The notes beneath the pieces are model-generated. The model worked only from the letters and a program-made list of their open reading frames with translations, did not search any database and was not told where the DNA came from. Below, piece by piece: positions 52,801 to 62,229 of a stretch of DNA of 64,000 nucleotides (position 1 is its first letter; the number at the start of each line of letters is the position of its first letter). A program made the position numbers and the translations under genes. The DNA is from Tremella fuciformis (Eukaryota > Basidiomycota > Tremellomycetes > Tremellales > Tremellaceae), in contig CP136495.1 in the NCBI GenBank assembly GCA_032768795.1, forward strand, positions 250,501 through 314,500. The letters are read 5' to 3'.

Positions 52801-55685
52801 GCGTATGCCAATGATTTGGCGCTGGTGCGAGACGCCTACCTGACTCGCTTCTCCCGTCCAATGTCCCAGCACAGCGTTGGGACCACAGGCGAATCACCCG
52901 GATATGTCTCGGACCACTCGCATCGAAGTTCGATCTACACGTACCAAACGGCGGAGACGAAGCGTTCCTCAGCACATGAGGCTTCTTCGACCTCTCAATC
53001 TGGTGGCACTCCCAATGTTTTGCCTAAGAGTCCGAAAGTTGTGGGCAATGGAAGTGCGAATCCTAGCTCCAATTCGACTGCGAGGAATTCGGCAATCATG
53101 GGACCGCCCATAGGCAAGCCTCTCTCGCCGGCCGATGTCCGTGCGGTCTTCTTGAACCTGGAGCAGCTGGCTGGACTGGCCGAGGAGCTGGCCTTGGCTT
53201 TTGAGAGAGCCATAGGTGAAGAGAGGCAAATCACGCCAGGGAAGGAGGGCGAGACGGGAAGCGACAGCCTGGGAGAGGTTTTCGCGAGTCTGGTGAGTCC
53301 GCAATGAGGCGTTGTGTCTGAGCTGATGGTCAGCTGCCACGTCTCCGCCCCCTCTATACCCACTACTGTGCTCGTCAAGCCAATGCCTCGAATCGACTCC
53401 GAGACTTGCTTGCCGATCCCGCTCACAAAGCTCACCTGGACGATTGCTGGTCCCGTGTCAAGTCCCGTACTCATGCGTGGAACCTGGACTCTATGCTCAT
53501 CAAGCCAGTCCAGCGGATCACCAAGTATCCTCTTCTCTTTGACGACCTCCTATCTTGTACCACCCCGGTCCACCCCGATTACTTCAACATCCGTCTCGCT
53601 GCCAGTCTCGCTCGTGAGGTCGCTCTGGAGATCGATGAAGCCAAGCGGCGCAAGGACGTCGTTGCCCAGGTCATCTCGCCCCGCAAGCAGCCCGCAGCTA
53701 CTGTCCCTCTGCTCCCGAACAACAAGGGAGCGCAGAAGGGCAAGCTCAGGATATTCAAGAGGGACAAGCCACCCATCACCATGTCCGCTTCTTCATCGTC
53801 ACTTTCACTTGCCAAGACTCTCTCGTCGACCGGCACCGACCTCGCTCCTCCCGGCGAGATGTTGAAGGCGGATAGGCAGAAACTGAAGGAGCTCGTGGAC
53901 CAGGTCGAGGGATGCGATGTCTGCGTCCGGCGCCTCGGGAAGGAGATCATCATGTGGACGGCTGCCGCCAAGGAGGTCCTAACGGCTGAAGAAGGGCTTG
54001 TTGGTTCCTTTGCCAATGTTGTGCGTCTCGATCCGACCGATCAGCCCTCGATTCGACTGGCAGCGTTCAAGGTGGCGCTGGACGAGATGATGCGGGATTC
54101 TTGGACGCCTCTCAACACCGAAGTGCGAGACTCGATCCTGCCTGCTCTTTCGCGTTTGCTCGAGGCGCACGTCAATCCACGCAAAGTCATCGCTCGGCGT
54201 CAGGCGAGGCAGGGCGAGTATGACCGCTATGTCACCCTCACTCGGGCTCGCAAGCCCGTCGATAGAGCTCTGGTCGATTCTGCCCGAGAATGCGTCGCTC
54301 TGCACTACCAGCTCTTGGAGGATCTTCCTGCGTTGATCCAGGGGTACATGCGTATCTTCGACCTTATCGTCACTGCCTTTGCACATGCCCAAGCACGGTA
54401 TCATCTCTCCATTCAGAGCAAGCTCGAGATGTTCTCCCGGCGCTGGATCGAGCCGCCTCGCCGACACTCCTCTGGCGAGACGGTCGAGGGGATCGACCTC
54501 AAGTCGGATCCGGGTATTGTGAAAGCTTGGCATGTTGCGTGGGCCCCTTATGCCGAAGCGATGGAGCATTTCAGCTGCACCCGGCCTGCGAAACACGTCG
54601 CCTCTCGTCTGGCCAACTTCAACGAGCGACCCGGATCGAGGGGTCATTCGAGGCACAACTCGAGTGCGAGTGTGGACCGACCGAGTCTGCGCCACTCGCC
54701 TTCCTTTGGCGGGACACCGATATCGTCTCGTCCGCCCTCGCCGGGCAAGGCGGCGAGTCACAGTCGCCCCCGCAGTATCTCTCTTATCGGCCAAGCCCCC
54801 ACCGTTGTCGTTCCCGAGCCACTGGGGGGTGGACGTGGAGGCAGGTTTGGCCTCTTCCGCCAAAACTCGTCGAAGTCGATTGGCAAGCCCAATTCGAGAC
54901 CGTCTTCCCCTCGACCGATGTCCCCGCCGAATGGACAGGCCGTCAATGGGAATCGGAATCGACTCTCGGCGCACCTCGAGGTCAACCCGAATCGCCTGTC
55001 ATTCGGCCTGCCCAAGATCTCCCCCGCGTCATCGATGGGCGGATTCGAGTCTCTGGCCATGACCTCGCCGCAGCCGTCCGTGTCACGCCCACGACCGCCC
55101 AGCAGTCTGCGATACAGCGACTATGGGTCGTATGAGAATGACCATACCCTCATGCCGAACCATCCCTTCGCTGGACTTGGCATGGCCGAGGGCGAAGGAT
55201 TGGGGCTGGGCACTGCGGATGGCCTTGACAGGTCGTCAAACGAAGAGCGCAGAGTCTCCGAGGCGTCCGAAGCGTCCCAGGTTTCCGAGGCGTCCGAGGC
55301 GTCCAGGCTGTCTGGCATGTCTGGTCTAGGGGCCGTGGGAGGATTCGAGTCTGACGCGGGCGAGGGGTGGAGGAACGAGCCGGTCATCTATCAGTGTGCA
55401 TGCGTGGCCGACTTGTGAGTAGTCAAGGAGTTTAGTCTAGGGGTAGAGCTGATGAGTAGTGATCCGTCCATCGTGCCGAGTGGACGATACCGCGGTCTGC
55501 GCTTCTTGCCCATGATGACTGGCGATCTCATCGATGTCTTCTTTGAGGTGGGACGAATCGACGAGCTGCCTTCGTTCCCTTTCACGGATGTTGGGGTGGA
55601 GAATGACGGTGTGTTGGTGGGCAGGGCCGAGGATGGGAGTATCGGCCTGGTCATTTGCAGTTTCCTCGAGCCCCTGCGAGAGTAG
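49843..55685 (+). CDS. RhoGEF with DH, BAR-like and C-terminal SH3-like regions (Gef1/Tuba-type Cdc42 exchange factor)
   Basis: Four exons: 49843-52335, 52373-53292, 53334-55414 and 55460-55685, about 1900 residues. The first 950 residues are Ser/Pro/Arg-rich and presumably disordered with many S/T-P sites. The DH domain starts RSYLVREIATTERAYANDL (CR1), continues LSPADVRAVFLNLEQLAGLA and has CR3 in LDSMLIKPVQRITKYPLLF. A helical BAR-like region follows: GEMLKADRQKLKELVDQVEG, IIMWTAAAKEVLTAEEGLVG and YHLSIQSKLEMFSRRWIEP. After another Ser-rich linker the last exon gives YRGLRFLPMMTGDLIDVFFE and EDGSIGLVICSFLEPL, an SH3-like fold. Such proteins load GTP on Cdc42 at the cell cortex. No PH domain is visible, consistent with the DH-BAR class. 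Confidence 0.85.
55255..55315 (+). repeat. In-frame SEA-rich repeat in the RhoGEF linker
   Basis: Imperfect repeats of GAGGCGTCC-like units encode SEASEASQVSEASEASRLSG in the linker before the SH3-like exon. Confidence 0.6.
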
Positions 55686-56397
55686 CCCCTTGCAAAGTGG
55701 GTCATGCATCAGGTGTTGCCAGTGCGATGGTATTGGTGGTTAGGCCTAAGGGCAAGGGGCAAAGGGGGGTGTCACCGTCAATTACTCGCATCAGTCATAA
55801 GTGTCCAATCAGCTGATGGAGGTGTATGTATGCATAGGAGCAAGAAGCGAGCGACATGCATCGTTGCTTCTCTTCTCTTCTCTGGCAGTCTCGATGCTTC
55901 AATGCTCGACATGCATACATGGATGCTTGAAGGCTGAGTGGTGGTGGTAGTGGTTATGTGAGGTCGGGTGAGAATGCGTCCAACTGGCCCGATTGAGCAT
56001 TCTCACCCGCTATCATCGTCGTCGTCGTCACTACTTAATTCCACCTCGTCTCTCATTTACTCTCAACAGCTCATCCATCCATCCGTACACCCCCTCTCCC
56101 CGGTTATCGATACACGAGGCCTTCCACTCGCCGCCTTCGCCGACCTCACTGAGACGATAGACACGAGACAAGACAGTGTTGATCGCCCGTCTTCCGATCC
56201 ACTCGGGCGTCCGTCTTGTTGTCTCGCCTTGATACCTCGATAGTGATCCTTTCATCACTCTCGCGCGTCAGCGTAAGGAGGTAGTGCGAGCTTGCCATAT
56301 ATAAGCAGCGGCCTTCTACTTGACTCGACCACCATCCCAACCGTCTCTGCTCGCTCTTCTTTAACCACTTCTCGATCGGTAGATATATACGTACGCA
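55686..56397. promoter_or_regulatory. Spacer and promoter of the Urc1 gene
   Basis: 712 bases. TATATAA at 56298-56304 lies about 95 bases before ATG 56398. A short GTC triplet run is near 56014-56028. No other gene recognised. Confidence 0.5.
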
Positions 56398-58629
56398 ATG
56401 TGCCCTATAGCCAATGGTGATCATGTCCATGCGCATGCGCACTCTCCCGCCCCAGCGGGAGATGGGGATCATCTGGGACAGATCTTGGCGGCGTTGCAGG
56501 CGTTGACTGCGAAGCAGGATAGCCTCGCCAAGCAGGTGCGTCTCCCTCCGTCCTCGTCACATCTCTTTAGCTCCGGGGAGAAGCTGGAGTACCTTCCCGC
56601 TCCCGACGCGGCTCGTGGCTCGCTGCGCTCGCCTTTGCTGACACCCAGGTCGAAGCCCTCACGCAGGCCCGCTCCCCCGTCGCATCGTCCACCTCGCTCC
56701 CCTACAAATCCGTAGGCATCACCGACTCGACGCCCCCCTCGCCCGTCGTCTCCGGTATCGACAACATCCCCTGTGGACCCGGCGGCGGCCAGCACGCCCA
56801 CGGCTCCACCTCCCCCCTCGGCACATCCCCGCTCGGCACGTCGCCCCGCGGCGGTGGCGTCGAGGCCCTGCGCTGGTCCCGCGCCGGCAGCCTCCCCTCC
56901 TCCCCGATCTCCCTCAGCAAAGAGGGCAGCGGCAGTGGCACGCCTTATGGCAATCTCTCTCTGGCGGCAGCGACGGTGGGTGCGGGTGCCCCTGGGGCGC
57001 TGACTCCCCCTGCCACGGCCAAAGATGGGCTGCTTCCCTCTGCTCAAGTGGACAAGGTGGACAAGAAAGATAAGGGTCTTTATCCGAGCCGGGTCGTCTT
57101 GACCAGTACGCCTATTCTACCCTCTTACAAGTGTGACGCTGATAGCAGCGTACCCCTCTCAGGCTGGTATTCACCCCATCCCCGTCCACTGGGGTGCAGG
57201 ACGTGAGTAGACCCCTTCCGGCTACTATGTGTCCTTTCTGAACACTAGCCACCGCGCGCGAGCGTGGACCCGTCGTGTGCTCGCGCATCAAGTCCAACCT
57301 CCCCATACGCAACTCTATCGGCGCCCACGCCGGCTCGTACTCGATCTTCCGCGCCCTGAGCATTGCCATGGGTCAGCTGAAACCCGACTGGCGCCCGGAC
57401 CTGACTAACACACACGTGAGTCCACCACTGGGGCCTCCTCTGAGTGGAGGGCTGATTGCCAGCCGCCATTCGTCCTTCCCCCTCAGCCTGGATGGTTCGG
57501 GAATGGCAAGACCGGAGAAGAGAACAACAAGAATGGCTGGAAGATCGTGTCGTTCGACCCTTGGGGTGCCATGTCGCAGGAGGTCTGGGGCAAGGTGAGC
57601 ACCCCTCCTTTGGCCTCGACTTGTCCGTGCGCTGATCTCTCAGGAGTATGCAGAGGGCCTCGATGTCCGCCCCACCATCTCGCAGACCAAAGCACACATC
57701 AAGATTGAAGAGCTCGACGTCCTCGCTCGCAAGGGCGACTTCCCCGTCGACGGAGAGATCGTCATCAAGTCCCCTGAGCTCGCCGCTTTCCCCGGTGTCG
57801 ACCAGGGTGTAGAGGTCAACACGTACAAAGCCGCCATCGACCCTGTGTGGTACCTCCCCGGCGTCGCCGAGCGTCTCGGCATCGAAGAGTCCACCCTCCG
57901 TCGCGCCCTCTTCGAGGACACCGGCGGCATGTACCCCGAACTCCTCACCAGGCCGGATATCAAGATCTTCCTCCCGCCCATCGGCGGCATGACCGTCTAC
58001 ATCATGGGCGACCCCGCCAAGCTCTCCGACCCCAACACTGAGATCACCTGCCGCCCGCACGACTCGTGTTCCGGCTCGGACGTCTTTGGCTCGGACATCT
58101 GCACCTGCCGGCCGTACCTCATCTTCGGCATCGCCGAGGCCATCAAGTGCGCCCAGCGCGGCGGCGTAGGAGTCGTTGTCTATCTGCAACGCGAAGGAAG
58201 GAGCCTTGGGGAAGTGACTAAATATCTCGTCTACAATCGCCGAAAGCGCGGAGGAGACTCGGCTGCACTCTATTTCGACAACACGGAGAAAGTTGCTGGC
58301 GTGAAAGATGCTCGTCACCAAGAGTTGATGCCAGACGTTTTTCACTTCCTCGGAATCAAGCACATCACCAATTTGATTTCCATGTCGAATATGAAGTATG
58401 ACGCTATAATATCATCTGGGATCACCGTACAGAACAGGTGAGCAGCAGTTACTTTCGCAAAGATTCCCGGCTGATGGACCGATACGAGCTTCCCGAGGAG
58501 TTGATCCCGGCCGATGGCCGAGTAGAGATCGACGCAAAGATCAGATCGGGGTACTTTTCCAAAAAGACTGTGACCGAAGAGTTGGTCAAGCAAACTAAAG
58601 GGCGTGAATGGGAAGACATCGTGCATTGA
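56398..58629 (+). CDS. URC1: Urc1-type GTP cyclohydrolase II-like protein (uracil catabolism)
   Basis: About seven exons. The N terminus starts MCPIANGDHVHAHAHSPAPA and a low-complexity Ser/Gly/Pro stretch of about 150 residues follows. The conserved part includes PSRVVLT, the intron-joined TYPSQAGIHPIPVHWG, GPVVCSRIKSNLPIRNSIGA, GWKIVSFDPWGAMSQEVWG and LRRALFEDTGGMYPELLTRP. Its core is CRPHDSCSGSDVFGSDICTC (zinc/cyclohydrolase cysteines) and GVVVYLQREGRSLGEVTKYL, the counterpart of the RibA YLRQEGRG loop, followed by RKRGGDSAALYFDNT. The last exon reads PEELIPADGRVEIDAKI and ends EDIVH. In yeasts Urc1 is needed to use uracil as nitrogen source. The final intron after TVQNR has no clear acceptor in frame, so the 3' splice near 58490 is uncertain. 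Confidence 0.85.
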
Positions 58630-59880
58630 GACCCACCCAGTGGATTGATCTACATACTCCCCTTGTCCCCGCTTCAAGTTGGTCGTTTCACTCACTCGAA
58701 TCGTGCCGTCGTTCTCAGCTAGCAATTGAAGTAAACATGCATTCGTCTCCTAGATCAATAGCATGAGGGCTACTCCGGAGCAGTCATTCAATGCAGCTCT
58801 CCACAAGGTCCTGCGATGCTTGTTAGTGTCCATACTCGTGAATGTGGGAGTATGGCACTGATGGCTCGGACCATCATTCATCCTTACTATGTTGATGCTG
58901 CATCTCTTCCATTTCCCGAATGCATCGCCGCAGGATAACGGATATAGCGAACATACACGTCTCGAGATAGCCGGCATGCAGGACCGTTTCATGCCCGCGG
59001 GGCGAACGACCACCCAAACTCAATCAACATAAGTGCCGACGAGTACTCAGTGACGTCGATATGGTTCTACAGTGCCATTGCCTCTGCTGTTGCTGAACGG
59101 GTGTCGGATATTGCTTTCTTTTTTCTTTGATGAGGTAGATAGGTGGCAGGGATGTGAATCGTTGCGGGCTCGTGGCCGAGGTTGACTCGAGGTCGACTTG
59201 CATACGCGCAAACTTCAGTACAATACACCTACAGCTCAGGAATGGGCAAGCTAGCTTGTCCAGGGATTGCCCTCTGCATCACGCGCGCAGAGCCAATTTT
59301 GGAGATTTACGGGCTGCACACTGGCTTTGCGCACGCGTCGTTCCACGGCAGCAACTTGGCCTACGCCCCGCCATTGCCTGAGACCTAGCACCAGCTGCGC
59401 AAAACCACGAGCAAGCGAGAAGGACGGATTGTCAACAAGGGCACGCTCTGCCTACACACCCACAGACACTTGTGCCCAGCCCTGCGAGAAATGACCAAAA
59501 GATATGGCTTGGCGCAAGGCGGGAGCAAAGGCTCAGGCCATACAAGCTGCCCAACGTTGCCCGCCATCTTGCAAGAGCTCAATTCAAGAGGGAGGCAGAG
59601 AGTCACGTTGACCACGCCCCCATGATCACCAACACACGCCTGAGACCTTCGTCCCAGTCCAACACGCCTGTCACGCTGGGGTCGGATGTACGAGGAGTGA
59701 CCTTGAGGGTTGAGGGGGTAGTCTCTGACTTGTCTGAACGAGAGTGACTGAGGGTACTGAGGTTGTTGGGTTTGAACCAACTGTGTGACTTTGTACAAGG
59801 AAGTACAAGATACATCGCTGAAGAAGAAAAGCAATGTCAAACGAACTACAGGGTTTATATAGTCTACCTAGAGAAAACTA

Positions 59881-59899
59881 CCTATATCACTGATATAGG
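59881..59899. repeat. 19-bp near-palindrome
   Basis: CCTATATCA and GATATAGG flank a one-to-two base centre, an inverted repeat in the AT-rich block. Confidence 0.7.
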
Positions 59900-60308
59900 T
59901 TTGCCCGAAATCTCTATGTAGGTGTGCCTCTGCTCCTGCCCTTGGGATATATATACTCTATGTACGATAGGTAGAGAATAGGACAAAATAGATAGAAAGA
60001 TATGTGAATAGACAGGGAGATATGAGAAATAGCTCTACCCACTAGAGCTGGATAGGGCAAATATGCGGTTCATGACAACGCCTGTCAGACACGTGAGCAT
60101 ATTGTCAATCCTTGAGCAGCTTTGACAAGCTTCAAGTAGCGTCAACAACTCTAGAGCTTGAGCCATGTCAATGATGTTTCAAGGAGACAGCCCAAGGCGG
60201 TGCAGAGGAGTGCATGGGTGATATACATGTCATGAATCAACACTTAGGAGAAATAGTATTAGTATCAGGATCCAAGAAATAGAGTAAAGTCCGGACCTTA
60301 AGGGTAAC

Positions 60309-60463
60309 AGTCGTAGAAGCTGCACAGAAGTTGCTCAGCACCTGCACAGCATCTGCTTAGAACCTGCGTAGCACTTACTTAGAACTTACTTAGCACTTGC
60401 TTAGAACCGGCTCAGCACCTGCGTAGCACCTGCTCAGCACCATTCGTAGAATCTGCCCAGCGC
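60309..60463. repeat. 11-bp tandem repeat array, about 14 units
   Basis: Degenerate unit CTGCTYAGMAC repeats head to tail with 11-base spacing, for example CTGCTTAGAAC, CTGCGTAGCAC, TTACTTAGAAC and CTGCTCAGCAC. One unit near 60441 has 12 bases. AGAAC and AGCAC endings tend to alternate, so the higher-order period is 22. Confidence 0.9.
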
Positions 60464-61054
60464 TCTGGGTGGCAAATTCATAGTTCTTAGCAATCTGGTG
60501 AAAGGGATATAAGCAGGCCTCTTTGCCGCTGAAGACCTTTTCCCCAGTTATGGATCAAAAGTCATTCCCTTGTCTCTCTTCCTAGTCCCAGTCCCCCAGT
60601 CCTCCAGACCACGTCCAGTGCAACCCTGCGCCATCATTCTGTTACACAGAGGGGCAAGACAGCAGACAAGCCAGAGACTAGTCATTCCAGTTCCAGTCCA
60701 GTTTGCCACTCACAGTAGTGCGCTTCCAGTCAAGTCCTGCCTAGCTTTAGCTCCATCCGTCCGACAATCCGACCACCTCCCGTCCACGACAAGTACGACA
60801 ATACACACAAATCCTCACTTGTAGACCATCCTGAGCACCGTGGTATTGAGCCCCATGGATAGAAAGTAACAGCACGGCCATGATGTCGATGCATGAGAGG
60901 CTGTAGGACACACCTTCTTGTGGAGAACAGAGATAGATCGACAGAGAGCACTTGTGTCATGATGCTGCGCTCTCCCATTGGCAGAGGCCATCTCGCACAA
61001 TATCAGAGTCAGGAATAAAGGATAAGGGGGTAGATACAAGGATGTCAAGGTAGG

Positions 61055-61105
61055 ATCCTCGTCGAGGTTGGATCCTCATCAATGTTGCATCCTTGTCGAG
61101 GTTAC
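61055..61105. repeat. 17-bp tandem repeat, three units
   Basis: ATCCTCGTCGAGGTTGG, ATCCTCATCAATGTTGC and ATCCTTGTCGAGGTTAC in direct succession. Confidence 0.85.
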
Positions 61106-61421
61106 AAGGTTTTCAAGGTGACAAAGTCGTCACTGATACAGCGTGAGTGCGACTCAGCCAAGCTGCGTGCCATGGAGAGAGTGAGATCGTCAATGGCGAT
61201 CCATGGGACTCAATCAGAGAGTGCTGAAGAGCTACAACAAGCGCCCGGGGCATCCTATATGACTCTGCACCTGCTTCCCATTGCTGCGCATTCATCCACG
61301 TCTACTCCCTCATCAAGGTCCTCCAGCCCGAGGTTGATCATGTGTTGGCCACGTGACAGGTGTCGGTCACGTGTGTAGGTCGTCGAGGGCGTGGCCATCG
61401 TGACAACTTGTGAGAGGGCCC

Positions 61422-61438
61422 ACCAGTCGACGACTGGT
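61422..61438. repeat. 17-bp palindrome
   Basis: ACCAGTCG, a single A, then CGACTGGT: an 8-bp perfect inverted repeat about a one-base centre, in non-coding DNA. Confidence 0.85.
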
Positions 61439-62229
61439 CGTCCCCTGTGACATGAGCCCAACCATGGCAATGCTCCCTATGCCTTATAACCAAGTGTATG
61501 CCAAGTCTGAGCGCTCTATACCATATGGCATGCATGAGAAGCATCTACATGCACTCCAAAGTCGACGGCAAGGCCGGTGAAAATGCGCCACATTCCTCCC
61601 GATGTCGATCACGTGTTCGTACTCCGTGAACCGCAGCTCGCGGCGGGGGAGTGTCGTCGCATTCCGAATGTGAGCCTCTCTGCGCTCCTCTCAGCATGTC
61701 ACGAGACGCGTAACAGACGGATTCCTCGCTGAACTATGGTCAATGGGGCTAGCACCTAGATCAAAGGAAGGCCAGCTGCCCGAGAGCGAATTCTTAACGA
61801 AAAAGCCGAGAAAATGATCATTACGTCATCACAAGATTAAAGTTTGAGTCCGAGTCCGGTGCCTGATCTCCGTTCCAGCGAAATAAGCGTAGACTGATTT
61901 CATTGATCTCACTCGACCCTTCCAACACCCTCGATTCTAGTGAACGAAACACACACTCAACTCTTTAGTGCGATGCAGCTGATGCCACTGTACCTGGTCG
62001 GTGTTAACATGTATCGCCGCTGCCACATTCGTTCCTCGAAGGAAGGGATGGACGAGTTCGTCGATCTGAATTTCATTCTGATGTTGTAAATCTCTCAGAC
62101 GTTGTTCGAGTTGTCAGCCGTTCCAGGATGCCGGATCCCGTAACTCCCTTTCTTGTGTCAAGGGGAGTGAGCAGGCGTTCGGCCGCCAGTTACGCCATTC
62201 GTAACAACCTTTCCGGAATACGCGCCCAC

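Larger units (their letters stand above)
58630..62229. other. Gene-poor region with tandem repeats and LTR-like composition
   Basis: About 3.6 kb without a convincing gene. Short frames near 59154-59840 have no recognisable homology. From about 59760 the sequence begins TGTTGGGTTTGAACC, passes through an AT- and purine-rich stretch (59830-60110), an 11-bp repeat array, a TATA-like GATATAAGC (60506-60514) and a CT-rich initiator-like tract. It later has a TGGTATTGAGCC stretch (60839 on) that could be a primer-binding site. This order resembles a copia-type LTR, but I find no second LTR, target duplication or pol gene, so the call stays open. Confidence 0.35.

Noticed and set aside
53979..54974. 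Long minus-strand open frame opposite the RhoGEF BAR region, and a plus-strand frame at 54290-55135
   Set aside because: Both are composition shadows of the RhoGEF exon, with Arg-rich translations and no family resemblance.
57245..58363. 372-residue minus-strand frame opposite URC1
   Set aside because: Shadow of a strongly conserved plus-strand coding sequence.
59760..59830. GGTTCAAACCC on the minus strand as a tRNA T-arm
   Set aside because: No cloverleaf can be drawn with the surrounding bases. It fits better as a TGTTGGG...CCAAC inverted motif.
59154..59840. Short frames as the 3' end of a retrotransposon polyprotein
   Set aside because: No reverse transcriptase, integrase, RNase H or zinc-knuckle motif can be read in any frame.
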